Source: Bacillota bacterium
GTDB taxonomy: Bacteria > Bacillota > Bacilli > Alicyclobacillales > SLC66
DNA: 53,544 nt
Direction of reading: 5' to 3'
Assembly: GCA_021805735.1 (NCBI GenBank)
Contig: JAJZEE010000011.1
Location: 1-53,544, forward strand
The translations under genes were made by a program, and so were the position numbers. Shown here in pieces: positions 8,357 to 16,361 of the stretch. Under the pieces are notes generated by a model that was given only the letters and a program-made list of their open reading frames with translations, did no database searches and was not told where the DNA came from. Within the stretch, counting starts at the first letter, position 1. The number at the start of each line of letters is the position of its first letter.

Positions 8357-9619
8357 TCACTGGGGGTCGAGCTGAGTGCCCAGCCGCCTTAGCGTCACGT
8401 TTGCAGTCACCTGCACGGCGACATGAGGCAGTTGGCGATGCCAATCATACCGCGCCATTTCATCATACGTCGAGAACTGACCGCGCGCGTATCGGAAAAA
8501 CCGAAACGGGTCCACCCGATACTTGTTGTACAACTTTCTGATCAGTGCTGTTTCCGAAAGGGACAAAGATCGAGCCACACGGGTTTCCAGGAGCTTGCGA
8601 TTGTGAGCGTCGACAAATGACGCGTCAGTCTGATCGCCCAGGAGTTCCGCTTCAAATACCTGGTTGATGCGCAGACTTGGCCGCCCGGCGGACAGATTCA
8701 CCTTCACGCTCATGGGTTCCGCATCGCGTATATTGAGACTCAGATACCCCTTTTGCCCCGTCGGCGATGCAATCGTGTACGTACTCCTTCTCAGGGTGCC
8801 GGAGAGAAACTGCAACAGACGGGTTTCCTCACCGCTTAGCGCGCAGACCATCCTGTCTCCGCGAAAAATTGCCGCGCCCACGCACTCGACAGGATTGCCG
8901 CCGGCTCGATTGATCTTGCCCGCGTCAGTACTCAATCGATCCTTTTGCATGTGTTTGCCGCTCCCCGCAGTCTTCTTGCTCTCCTTCGCGACCTGTCTGT
9001 TCTCGCTTAATATGGGTAGCACCGGGTCCTCGTTCGGTGTTTCAAGTGCGCCAATGAACTCGTGCACCTGCACTGAAGGCGCGTATCCGGTGCGACGGCT
9101 GGAATCGTGCAGATCCTCGACCAAGCGCGTGGCAGAGCTTTCGAGTACAGGCCTGTCTCCAAGAAAGATGTCCGTTACGCTGCTGTCGGCCACAAACGCA
9201 TACAACGTGCGACGAAATTCCCGATAACGCACAAGCGTGCGCAACTGTGGGAGCAACCCTTCTTTCGCCATCGATTTCCCAAATATGACGGCGGACAGAT
9301 GGGACAGATTGATCGTCCGTTCGATGCCTGCATTCATCATCAATATAGCCTCATTGAGATTTCTTCCCATAGCGGTTGTAACCGGTGTGCCCGATTGAAA
9401 GTTCCCACTGCCACCCGCCCCTCCGCTTGAACCAGAAAGTTTACTCGGAACAGCCACCCGCGCGGTTACTTGAACCTTATGTCCACTCGCTCGATCAACG
9501 CCAAGAGTCACGGCAAACGCCTGCTCTTCCAGTTCCGCGCGATCATAACATCCAGACAGCAGACTGAAGGACAATCCCAGCGACAGAATATATCCGCCAA
9601 ACGTGATTCTCGACAACAT
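8357..9619 (-). CDS. Ger(x)C family spore germination lipoprotein
   Basis: 420 residues. The N-terminus has a lipoprotein signal: hydrophobic stretch, then lipobox LLSGC (Cys ~23), followed by YDRAELEEQAFAVTLGVDR, the typical start of mature GerAC/GerBC/GerKC proteins. The C-terminal third matches the Ger(x)C domain. These lipoproteins form the C subunit of nutrient germinant receptors in the spore inner membrane together with A and B membrane subunits. Here no gerA or gerB gene lies on either side: the upstream neighbour is divergent ylbP and the downstream one convergent. It is therefore an orphan C subunit within the window. Length and signal are normal. Confidence 0.9.
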   Translation of the reverse strand: MLSRITFGGYILSLGLSFSLLSGCYDRAELEEQAFAVTLGVDRASGHKVQVTARVAVPSKLSGSSGGAGGSGNFQSGTPVTTAMGRNLNEAILMMNAGIERTINLSHLSAVIFGKSMAKEGLLPQLRTLVRYREFRRTLYAFVADSSVTDIFLGDRPVLESSATRLVEDLHDSSRRTGYAPSVQVHEFIGALETPNEDPVLPILSENRQVAKESKKTAGSGKHMQKDRLSTDAGKINRAGGNPVECVGAAIFRGDRMVCALSGEETRLLQFLSGTLRRSTYTIASPTGQKGYLSLNIRDAEPMSVKVNLSAGRPSLRINQVFEAELLGDQTDASFVDAHNRKLLETRVARSLSLSETALIRKLYNKYRVDPFRFFRYARGQFSTYDEMARYDWHRQLPHVAVQVTANVTLRRLGTQLDPQ

Positions 9620-9713
9620 GCTCCACCACCCTTGCGCTCCCCATAATCTTCCTAATCACCACTGGCTCTATGTACGGATCCCCGGATTTCCGCAGTTCGG
9701 AACAACACTGGTG

Positions 9714-9719
9714 TATAAT
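9714..9719 (+). promoter_or_regulatory. Probable -10 element for ylbP
   Basis: TATAAT, preceded directly by TG, 32 bases before the ylbP start. No strong -35 is visible, so it may act as a near-extended -10. Confidence 0.4.
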
Positions 9720-9750
9720 AAAATGGAGTAGGATGAGGAGGAGTGCCCCC

Positions 9751-10215
9751 ATGTCAAACGTTCAGAGACTTCAGGTGAATTACCGGACACTGGAAGAGTT
9801 CAAGCGCTTTCGCGAGACCGGTCTTGAAGAGTTGTCCATGATGGATGAACTTAAAGAAAACATGATTGAGAATAGTGTTGACAGTCCCTTTTATGGAATT
9901 TACGAAGAAGGAACCCTTGTAGCACGCATGAGTCTGTATTCAATCTCCGCCAAGTACGATCGTTATTTTGATCCCCCGCGCGATCACCTCGAACTGTGGA
10001 AACTCGAAGTGCTTCCTGGCTACAAGGGTCGCGGCTACGGAACTCAACTCGTCGAATTTGCAAAATCACTCGGCAGTCCAATCAAGGTGAACGTTCGCCG
10101 CAAATCCCATCCCTTTTTCACTCGGCTGGATTTTACTCCGGTCAAATACGAGGCTGCCCGAGACCGTGGGGAGAATCCATATGTATGGATCCCTGCGACC
10201 GAATCGACTCCCTGA
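9751..10215 (+). CDS. ylbP: GNAT family N-acetyltransferase YlbP
   Basis: 154 residues from the ATG at 9751, preceded by GAGGAGGAG with 7-base spacing. The protein is recognisably YlbP: it begins VQRLQVNYRTLEEFKRF, contains SPFYGIYEEGTLVARMSLY, LELWKLEVLPGYKGRGYG (acetyl-CoA-binding motif A with the R-G-x-G-Y/G signature) and ends ARDRGENPYVWIP. The substrate is not known; in Bacillus it lies next to ylbO, an RsfA-family regulator gene. An RsfA-family gene is also close here (11203-11799), so part of that neighbourhood is kept with sodA in between. Confidence 0.9.
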   Translation: MSNVQRLQVNYRTLEEFKRFRETGLEELSMMDELKENMIENSVDSPFYGIYEEGTLVARMSLYSISAKYDRYFDPPRDHLELWKLEVLPGYKGRGYGTQLVEFAKSLGSPIKVNVRRKSHPFFTRLDFTPVKYEAARDRGENPYVWIPATESTP

Positions 10216-10287
10216 CGATTTTGTGACAGAATACACATCAGTCGATGCGCTTTTCGAACCGATACCGGCACGCATATGTCATTATGT

Positions 10288-10293
10288 TATAAT
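10288..10293 (+). promoter_or_regulatory. Extended -10 promoter of sodA
   Basis: TGTTATAAT fits an extended -10 (TGn + TATAAT) 69 bases before sodA. The -35 region (CCGGCA at 17-base spacing) is weak, as is common with extended -10 promoters. Confidence 0.6.
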
Positions 10294-10361
10294 GAACGAG
10301 CGATGTGCCTCACCTGACATGGCGCACAGCCCATTACATAATCGTGGAAAGAGGGATACCG

Positions 10362-10976
10362 ATGGCATTTCAAACGCCTGCACTTCCTTACGCGACTGAC
10401 GCGCTCGAACCACACATCGACGCAAGAACGATGACCGTTCATCACGATGGACATCATGTTGCTTACACCAACAACCTTAACGCCGCGCTCGAAAATCACG
10501 CGGACTGGCAAGCGAAGAGCGTTGAGGAGATATTGGCCCATATTAATGAGGTTCCGGAAGCGATTCGCGCGACCGTACGCAACAACGGCGGCGGTCACGC
10601 CAATCACAGCCTGTTCTGGCCGCTGCTCAGCCCGAACGGCGGCGGTGAACCGACTGGCGCGCTCGCGGACGCGATCAATCACGCATTCGGCAGCTTCGCG
10701 AAATTCAAGGAAGACTTCACCAAGGCGGCGGTTACTCGATTTGGGAGCGGTTGGGCTTGGCTGGTAGTCGACGGGAGCGGCCATCTTGCGGTAACCAGCA
10801 CAGCCAACCAGGACAGCCCAATCACGGACGGTCTCACGCCGATTCTGGGTCTTGACGTATGGGAACACGCTTACTATCTCAAATATCAAAACAAACGGGC
10901 GGATTACATTGGCGCCTTCTGGAATGTTGTCAACTGGCCACAGGTTTCCAGCAATTTCGAACAGGCGAAAAAATAG
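10362..10976 (+). CDS. sodA: Superoxide dismutase (Mn/Fe)
   Basis: 204 residues from the ATG at 10362, with AGAGGG upstream. All four metal ligands are visible: His27 (TVHHDGHH), His82 ([10 protein letters not shown]), Asp165 and His169 (DVWEHAYY). The family signature [13 protein letters not shown] is intact. The enzyme converts superoxide to hydrogen peroxide and oxygen in the cytoplasm. The [11 protein letters not shown] context favours manganese, but cambialistic use cannot be excluded from sequence. It is monocistronic, with its own extended -10 promoter and a strong terminator directly downstream. Confidence 0.96.
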   Translation: MAFQTPALPYATDALEPHIDARTMTVHHDGHHVAYTNNLNAALENHADWQAKSVEEILAHINEVPEAIRATVRNNGGGHANHSLFWPLLSPNGGGEPTGALADAINHAFGSFAKFKEDFTKAAVTRFGSGWAWLVVDGSGHLAVTSTANQDSPITDGLTPILGLDVWEHAYYLKYQNKRADYIGAFWNVVNWPQVSSNFEQAKK

Positions 10977-11000
10977 GATGGACTTTCATTGTTCGCAGTT

Positions 11001-11034
11001 AAAAGGGCGATGGTCTTATGACCATCGCCCTTTT
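11001..11034 (+). terminator. Rho-independent terminator after sodA
   Basis: AAAAGGGCGATGGTC, loop TTAT, GACCATCGCCCTTTT: a perfect 15-bp stem with terminal A and T runs, 24 bases after the sodA stop. It is symmetric and could also act on the minus strand for the RsfA-like gene. Confidence 0.92.
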
Positions 11035-11040
11035 GCCGAT

Positions 11041-11202
11041 TGCTCCTGCCAACCGGATCCATATGCTGTGCCCCTGCTCAGACACGGCTGCGCCGAACTC
11101 GCCACGGGCACAGCATATGAATCCTGACGAGCGGGTTTTTCATTCCACTGATGGTGCTGCGAAGCGCCGAGATTTTGCTTCGCAAAACTCGGACATGGCA
11201 GT
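11041..11202 (+). repeat. Palindromic intergenic repeat, copy C (long-stem then hairpin module)
   Basis: Arms GGATCCATATGCTGTGCCC (11055-11073) and GGGCACAGCATATGAATCC (11106-11124) pair with one mismatch around the conserved core CTGCTCAGACACGGCTGCG...GAACTCGC. After the arms comes CATTCCACTGATGGTGCTGCGAAGC. Then a second hairpin at 11167-11192 reads CCGAG(A)TTTTGC-TTC-GCAAAACTCGG. It fills the whole gap between the sodA terminator and the RsfA-like gene, and ends at that gene's stop codon. Confidence 0.9.
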
Positions 11203-11799
11203 TTATTCTCCTCTGTCCTGCTCGTCAAGCTTATGCTGTTCGGCGTTTTCGCTGCCCGCGTCCAGCAATTGTCTACGCCTCGCGCGGTCTACAATACTTA
11301 GCAACGCCCTGTAGTCTTCGCTAATCACAAGATGCTCGTCGGATAGACGGCGCAACTGTGCAAGCAACTCCACCTTGTCGCGCCGCAGTTTGTCCACTTC
11401 GCCGCGCGCCGATTCCGCGTCTCGTTCCAGCTGTTTGACGCGCGCCTGCAGCCCCGTAAAGTCTCGTCTGTACTGGCGCAAAAAACGCATGACAGCATTC
11501 CATGTCACCATGGCAGGCGCACTGTCTGGCACAGAATCCTGATCCGGTTGCTGTTGTTTCGACTGCTCTTCCCGATGTTCTTTGCGCGCCAACTTGGCAA
11601 AATCAATGGCTTCCAGGAATTGCTTGCGTACGCAGGCGTTCCAACGATATCCGCAAGCAGCCGGAGTGCGCTTTAGAAACTGTGCGCCCTCTTCAAATGC
11701 CGCCAACTGAGTGCTGCCTTCCCGGATATGTTGCAATATAATGTCAGCCAGCTTCGCATCGTCTTCGGCCGTCCAAGCGTCTTGTCTCATCGTCTTCAT
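11203..11799 (-). CDS. RsfA-family (prespore-specific) transcriptional regulator
   Basis: 198 residues from the ATG at 11799 (MKTMRQDAWT); GGGAGGGG lies ~11 bases upstream. The N-terminal ~75 residues are a Myb/SANT-like DNA-binding domain typical of RsfA and YlbO: RQDAWTAEDDAKLADIIL, HIREGSTQLAAFEEGAQFL, RTPAACGYRWNACVRK. After a charged, Gln-rich linker the C-terminal half (from about VKQLERDAESARGEVDK to SEDYRALLSIVDRARRR) is a predicted coiled coil, probably for dimerisation. RsfA of Bacillus modulates sigma-F/sigma-G genes in the forespore. The closeness of ylbP suggests the ylbO orthologue, which I cannot confirm. Confidence 0.88.
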   Translation of the reverse strand: MKTMRQDAWTAEDDAKLADIILQHIREGSTQLAAFEEGAQFLKRTPAACGYRWNACVRKQFLEAIDFAKLARKEHREEQSKQQQPDQDSVPDSAPAMVTWNAVMRFLRQYRRDFTGLQARVKQLERDAESARGEVDKLRRDKVELLAQLRRLSDEHLVISEDYRALLSIVDRARRRQLLDAGSENAEQHKLDEQDRGE

Positions 11800-11918
11800 G
11801 CAGTGATATACCCCTCCCGAACTCCGAGGCTCCCTAGGGCTATGTATATGCATGAAAGGCTTTGCGACAGCACTCCTTTTTCATACTGCCACCCTGTACC
11901 CCTTTGATCCGTTCGCGC

Positions 11919-12068
11919 TTACACCATACGCCGGCCACGCATCGCGCCGATCAGCATGAGAGCCGTCTTTACGCGGCGGCTGGGCCGGACATGTTTGACC
12001 GCCCAGAAGAATGTTGCAAGCTCGAACCCGAGCAGGATCATCTGTCGAATCGTCTGCCACTTCCTCAC
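11919..12068 (-). CDS. Possible small membrane-associated protein
   Basis: A GTG at 12068, preceded by GGGGGAG with 6-base spacing, opens 49 residues; an ATG at 12083 would add 5. The product has one hydrophobic stretch (MILLGFELATFFWAV) flanked by basic residues and a basic C-terminus (MRGRRMV). It lies between the RsfA-like gene and the MidA-like methyltransferase, an otherwise empty 440-base gap. The ribosome site and amphipathic pattern support it; I recognise no family, and chance is possible at this length. Confidence 0.45.
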   Translation of the reverse strand: MRKWQTIRQMILLGFELATFFWAVKHVRPSRRVKTALMLIGAMRGRRMV

Positions 12069-12239
12069 CAAGTACTCCCCCATATCTACAAGCCAGTCAA
12101 TGTAGTCAAGGGTATTTTGAGATCGAACGCATATCCTTAGTCATGCCAATTTTACACAAGGTGGAAATGGACCGATTCCAACACAAGAACCAGCGGCGCC
12201 GCGATAACCGGGATGATGGCACGGCGTTGGTACATGTGA

Positions 12240-13361
12240 TCATTTCCTCTTTGCAAGAGCAACCATAAAGCGATCTCCCATCGCGCCGGGCATGATCACA
12301 TGCTTCAGTGTCTGCAAAACTCGCGGATCCTTCGCAGCGGCGCTCTGAACGACATCCATAAAATCTGGCATATCGATGAGAAACGCCCCCTGGCGACGGA
12401 CGGAGACAGATTCATAGCCGCACTCGGCAAACGCAGCCTGCAATACTGTAAAATCGACATCGTATGTGAGATCGCATTCTCCCGGCGAATCAATCCAATC
12501 GGCGACCAGTCGATGCCGAGCATACGCGCGCAAAGACCCTTCGGGGCGGTCCGCGCCGACGATATCGCGTGTATATCCACCATAGTCGATAAAGGCCAGA
12601 TACTGAGGCTGGAGGTAGTGGGCGACATCGCGTACAAGTGCGAGAATCCCTGTCTGCGCTTCAGCGACGAGCGCGCCACAGTCGTCGTCACAGGGCGCCA
12701 GATATCGCTGCGCGTACTCAGTGAGTTCGCGATCACTGGTGGGAACAAACCGCGTCACGGACCTATCACCAAAAAAGGGACCCGGCGCCGTGTCGTCTGT
12801 CTCGGAGTCACAGGCATCCTCCCCGTCACAAACCCACAATCGCCACAGTTTGGAGCCGCTCACTCGAACCAGATCACAAGGCAGCGCGTCCAGCACCTCG
12901 TTGGCGATTACAAATCCGGATGTATATCGTTCTCCAGTCTCTCTGCGCAGGTCTGCCACCGAAGTTGCGGTCGCCAATGAGCAGCGGTCCGCCTCGCCAG
13001 GATAACGTTCCAGCAGTTGTTCAAGGACCTTCCGGGTGCGTAACTGGGCCACCAACGAGAGATCGATGCCCGCGTAAACAATCGGACGACCGGATCCGGC
13101 GGTTTTCCGAATCAGTTCGTCCAGTAGTGAAACGGCGAGGTCGCCGTCTCCGCACCCCAACTCCACGATGCACAGCGGCTGCGCCGGTTCGACTGTACGA
13201 AGAACAAAGCGCGCCCATAGCGCGCCAAAAAGAGGCGACGCCTGTGCGCTGGTGTAAAAGTCGCCAGCGCGGCCAAATCGTCTGCGCTCCCCTGAATAAT
13301 AACCATTCGGTCCATAGAGACTGCGTTGCATAAATGCCGATAACGATTCTTTGCACGTCAT
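12240..13361 (-). CDS. Class I SAM-dependent methyltransferase, MidA/NDUFAF7 (DUF185) family
   Basis: 373 residues. The N-terminus has the family hallmark [11 protein letters not shown]...[21 protein letters not shown], followed by the SAM-binding motif [34 protein letters not shown] (acidic loop) and [14 protein letters not shown]. Human NDUFAF7 is a protein-arginine methyltransferase in complex I assembly; the bacterial substrate is unknown. Its ATG overlaps the clpP stop in ATGA, and no separate ribosome site is visible, so translation is probably coupled to clpP. Pairing of this family with clpP in one transcript is unusual as far as I know. Confidence 0.88.
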   Translation of the reverse strand: MTCKESLSAFMQRSLYGPNGYYSGERRRFGRAGDFYTSAQASPLFGALWARFVLRTVEPAQPLCIVELGCGDGDLAVSLLDELIRKTAGSGRPIVYAGIDLSLVAQLRTRKVLEQLLERYPGEADRCSLATATSVADLRRETGERYTSGFVIANEVLDALPCDLVRVSGSKLWRLWVCDGEDACDSETDDTAPGPFFGDRSVTRFVPTSDRELTEYAQRYLAPCDDDCGALVAEAQTGILALVRDVAHYLQPQYLAFIDYGGYTRDIVGADRPEGSLRAYARHRLVADWIDSPGECDLTYDVDFTVLQAAFAECGYESVSVRRQGAFLIDMPDFMDVVQSAAAKDPRVLQTLKHVIMPGAMGDRFMVALAKRK

Positions 13362-13936
13362 GGACGAAGAATCTGATCGATCAGTCCATACTCTTTCGCC
13401 TCATCGGCGCTCATGAAAAAGTCCCTGTCAGTGTCTCGCGCAACCCGTTCGAGTGGTTGCCCGGAGCATTCCGCGATCAGTCTGTTCAGCCTGTCGCGGG
13501 TTTTGAGAATATGCTCCGCGGCGATCTTCAAATCTTCCGCCTGTCCCTGTTGTCCTCCAAGCGGCTGATGAATCATGACTTCGCCGTTGGGTAGAGCGCT
13601 CCGTTTCCCTTTGGCCCCGGCCGTCAACAACACGGCGCCCATCGACGCCGCCAGACCGACGCAGATCGTGGACACGTCCGGTTTAATGACCTGCATGGTA
13701 TCATAAATTGCGAGACCGGCGGTCACGGACCCACCGGGGCTATTGATGTACAGAAAAATATCCTTTTCGGCGTCTTCCGAGGCCAAAAACAGCAATTGCG
13801 CCACTACGGCATTGGCGACATCATCATCAATTTCCGTTCCCAAAAATATAATCCGGTCTCTTAACAAACGGGAATAGATGTCATACGCGCGCTCCCCGCG
13901 GCTGGTTTGCTCTATGACAGTCGGTATTACACTCAT
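13358..13936 (-). CDS. clpP: ATP-dependent Clp protease proteolytic subunit ClpP
   Basis: 192 residues, normal length. Catalytic triad Ser98 ([11 protein letters not shown]), His123 (VMIHQPLGG) and Asp172 (RDTDRDFF) is intact, as are the Gly-rich strand [11 protein letters not shown] and the N-terminal propeptide-like [15 protein letters not shown]. The ATG follows AAGGAGG with 8-base spacing. ClpP forms the double-heptamer serine protease chamber used by ClpX/ClpC in regulated proteolysis, stress response and sporulation. It is translationally coupled to the downstream methyltransferase. No CtsR heptamer repeat (GGTCAAA type) was seen upstream. Confidence 0.97.
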   Translation of the reverse strand: MSVIPTVIEQTSRGERAYDIYSRLLRDRIIFLGTEIDDDVANAVVAQLLFLASEDAEKDIFLYINSPGGSVTAGLAIYDTMQVIKPDVSTICVGLAASMGAVLLTAGAKGKRSALPNGEVMIHQPLGGQQGQAEDLKIAAEHILKTRDRLNRLIAECSGQPLERVARDTDRDFFMSADEAKEYGLIDQILRP

Positions 13937-14014
13937 CGTTCAATGGCCTCCTTGGTTCGCTGCCTGGTCCAACCGAGTTAACCTGTCCTGTCGCGCGATC
14001 GCAGGCGAGACATT

Positions 14015-14088
14015 CAGTACACTGAAAGAAGACCGGACAGCGCCGGCCATCTGTATCCAGTGTACTGTAACCGAAGGGGGAATCACAA
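14015..14088 (-). promoter_or_regulatory. Putative clpP promoter with overlapping 10-bp inverted repeat
   Basis: On the minus strand a -35 TTGTGA (14083-14088) and a -10 TACACT (14059-14064) are 18 bases apart. The decamer CAGTGTACTG (14058-14067), which covers the -10, recurs as its inverse CAGTACACTG (14015-14024), 33 bases apart. This could be an operator pair or a leader hairpin. Confidence 0.4.
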
Positions 14089-14138
14089 CTCGTCGGCGCA
14101 AAATCTGACGGCCAGTCCGTCATGAATCGACAGCCAAT

Positions 14139-14357
14139 TTAACGAAAGCGAATGCCGTACTTACCCCGGTCGGTTTTATACAATTGCACTTCCGCTGGTG
14201 GGCGACGTCCATGGACGCGTTTATCACCTTCTATCCAAGCTGCGGCGCAATACGCTTCAAACTTGCTCTCGTAAAGCCCTGCCCAATAGACCCACGATAC
14301 AAGCCCCACCAAGTGACCACCCCCAAAAAAGCGATGAGCATAGTGTCGGCAAACCAT
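14139..14357 (-). CDS. Hypothetical small protein, reading frame uncertain (possible frameshift)
   Basis: The open frame gives 72 residues ending in a protein-like segment, KFEAYCAAAWIEGDKR ... PAEVQLYKTDRGKYGIRFR. The overlapping frame gives a credible membrane-like N-terminus (MLIAFLGVVTWWGLYRGSIG, starting near 14342) that stops internally. The two could be halves of one gene split by an indel, near the T6G5 run at about 14319-14329 or further downstream. No good ribosome site precedes either start. No known family recognised. It sits in the 658-base gap between clpP and the IDEAL-domain gene. Confidence 0.35.
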   Translation of the reverse strand: MVCRHYAHRFFGGGHLVGLVSWVYWAGLYESKFEAYCAAAWIEGDKRVHGRRPPAEVQLYKTDRGKYGIRFR

Positions 14358-14594
14358 ACTGGTCCTAATCCCCGCAATTATTGGACCGGGTCCGATAAAA
14401 GAGTGTAAAATATCCCATAGTTCTCAACCATAAGGCTGTAGTCTGTCACATTCTTGCCATCACTCATCCGCGATTCAGTACAGGCCTCTGTGCTTATTGC
14501 CGTAAATAAGGGTTGTCGTCCGACGCTCAACTCCGTATGATAAGTACAAAAGGAAGTCTCATCCGCAAAGACTCTCGCACAGGGGACGATGCAC

Positions 14595-15077
14595 ATGATG
14601 ACTCAAGCACAGTTTGACGAACTGCGAGCCAAGTTGCTGCCTTCGGGAGCGGATCGCGTGGTCGACCTGTTGGCCAGGTATCGGGATCGTATCGAGACGA
14701 TGTCCATCGTCATCGAAAAAGTTCCGCTGCTTATCATTGGACGTCATGGGATGATTGCGCGTTTACCCAAAGGCAGTACCCTGCAAAAGTTCTCCCAGCC
14801 CGACGATATACTCTCGGCATTACAGGATTTTCTTTCGCAAGACGAGACACTCTACGTCTTTGTGAACTTGCCAGACCTGCATGTGCCCGCATACATCAGC
14901 GGCTTGCTCAGAGAGATCGCGGAGAAGGTGGAGCGGCAAGAAACCTTGCGCGCCCGCATTGACGAAGCGCTTGACCGCGGCGACAAGGCTGCGTTCTGTC
15001 AGTATACGAGCGAACTGCAGCGCTTGGAGTGCGCTGAAAATGAGGAAAACGCGGAGAAGGACCTGCCGCAACTATGA
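14595..15077 (+). CDS. IDEAL-domain protein
   Basis: 160 residues from the ATG at 14595 (AGGGG nine bases upstream; further in-frame ATGs at 14589 and 14598). The C-terminal part holds a textbook IDEAL motif, ARIDEALDRGDKAAFCQYTSEL, a short helical module found in Bacillota proteins such as UPF0302/YpiB and some competence or adaptor proteins. The N-terminal ~100 residues contain two alternating strand/helix segments (SIVIEKVPLLIIGRHGMIARL; YVFVNLPDLHVPAYISGLL). It is followed 31 bp later by the DUF3055 gene on the same strand, so they may be co-transcribed. The molecular role is unknown. Confidence 0.8.
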   Translation: MMTQAQFDELRAKLLPSGADRVVDLLARYRDRIETMSIVIEKVPLLIIGRHGMIARLPKGSTLQKFSQPDDILSALQDFLSQDETLYVFVNLPDLHVPAYISGLLREIAEKVERQETLRARIDEALDRGDKAAFCQYTSELQRLECAENEENAEKDLPQL

Positions 15078-15108
15078 CACCATTTTTCCTGGAAAACGGA
15101 GTGTGGAT

Positions 15109-15375
15109 ATGACGGTCACCGATATCATGTATGATGAAACAGAAATCACTGCGATTCGGTTTGTCGGTTTCACGGGAGAATACGGGAGGTTTGACCTGGC
15201 CATCGTGACGACCAACCACTTCTTCGGGAAGCGGTTGGTCATCTCCATACAGTCCGGGCGATCTGCCATCCTGACTGCCGACGAAGCGGAGGATGCCGAC
15301 TATATTGCCTCGGCATTCCAAGTGTCAGAGCAGGACGCTGCGGAACTGGCGACCTTCTTGGCGAATAATCTATAG
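15109..15375 (+). CDS. DUF3055 family protein
   Basis: 88 residues from the ATG at 15109, with a GGAG-type ribosome site. The sequence fits the DUF3055 family of small cytosolic Bacillota proteins: YDETEITAIRFVGF, GRFDLAIVTTNHFFGKRLV, SIQSGRSAIL, then an acidic helix and SEQDAAELATFLANNL. The function of the family is not established. It is probably in a two-gene transcript with the IDEAL-domain gene. Confidence 0.82.
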   Translation: MTVTDIMYDETEITAIRFVGFTGEYGRFDLAIVTTNHFFGKRLVISIQSGRSAILTADEAEDADYIASAFQVSEQDAAELATFLANNL

Positions 15376-15463
15376 ACCTATACCTGCATCGGCGGTCCAT
15401 CATGCGAGCACCCACGCTCCCTGACGGTTCGCGGGAAACCGCCTCACGCCCCACCCTATGGAT

Positions 15464-15919
15464 CTAGACTTCGATCACAAATACCCCCTGGTAGCGGTCG
15501 GTAAATGCCTCTGACACGATGCGGTGCTCCTCGGGGTCTTCCACGGCTTCCAGACTGATCGCCTCTCCTTCGCCCGTTACGCGCAGGAAATACAGCGTTT
15601 GCCAGTCACTCTCGCGGTCATAGTACGCACCGTACATTTCGTTTCCAACCGGAAAGCAAGCGCCCATCACAAGCCGTTTCTGATCGTGCGCTTCTTCCGC
15701 GAGATCCACAAAGAAGATCCTCTCAATCGCATCGCGAACCCGCGCTTCGTACAGATCACCGGGAAAGTCCAGGATTACGGTCTCCCCTGCACTCTCGCGA
15801 ATCAGAAAGAGCTGCCGCCGTGCGTCGCGTTCAAAAACGATAAAGAGAAGATGGGTGTCTTCAAAGAAAAACGCGAAATGTTCCGCGTCCGGAAATTGAA
15901 TATTCGGGATGGCGCGCAC
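15464..15919 (-). CDS. DUF1292-like hypothetical protein
   Basis: 151 residues from a GTG at 15919 with GGAGGGGG four bases upstream; the open frame extends 40 codons further but without plausible coding signal. The C-terminal half (MGACFPVGNEMYGAYYDRE, LYFLRVTGEGEAISLEAV, EDPEEHRIVSEAF) resembles DUF1292/YrzB proteins in the order strand-strand-acidic-helix. The N-terminal half (FFFEDTHLLFIVFERDARR, ETVILDFPG) may be a diverged second copy. It is divergent from the clear DUF1292 gene at 16362. Function unknown. Confidence 0.7.
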   Translation of the reverse strand: MRAIPNIQFPDAEHFAFFFEDTHLLFIVFERDARRQLFLIRESAGETVILDFPGDLYEARVRDAIERIFFVDLAEEAHDQKRLVMGACFPVGNEMYGAYYDRESDWQTLYFLRVTGEGEAISLEAVEDPEEHRIVSEAFTDRYQGVFVIEV

Positions 15920-16361
15920 AGTTCCCCCTCCTTGGACATGGCGGCGGACCCTAGGGTTTATTTCATCTGCGATTCTGCTGCACACGAACGACATCACCAG
16001 GGCGCCTGGACAACCCATGGTAATTGTACCATCAATCATACAGATTGCGTCGAGGTCTCAGTGCGTTTCACACGCAAATTGGCTATAATGGTCGAAGTAC
16101 ATGCGTTTACAGCCACTGGTGACCGCTGGGATAATTTGCGGGATGAACCGTTCAAGATGTATAACGTCAAGCATGGGCACATTAAATCTAAGGAAGAGAC
16201 GCATCCATGATCGACCGTATTGAAGTCATGCTGGACTGACGTTAAACACCCAAGCATGAGAAACAACTGAGGCAGACGTATTTGACCAGGCAAATTCACA
16301 AATGCTATCATTGGTGGCACAGTATGCGCGGCCTATCGCGCACGAAAAGAGGGAAATCCCC
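15920..16361. other. Intergenic stretch between two divergent DUF1292-type genes
   Basis: 442 bases. A TATAAT lies at 16084-16089 but has no matching -35 and overlaps the start of a 40-codon frame (16088-16210) lacking a ribosome site. A 10-codon frame overlaps its end. I see no convincing gene or structured RNA here; promoters for one or both flanking genes must lie inside it. Confidence 0.4.

Noticed and set aside
16088-16240. 40-codon and overlapping 10-codon frames after a TATAAT
   Set aside because: The first ATG overlaps the -10-like sequence itself, no -35 exists and the products resemble nothing; chance is likely.
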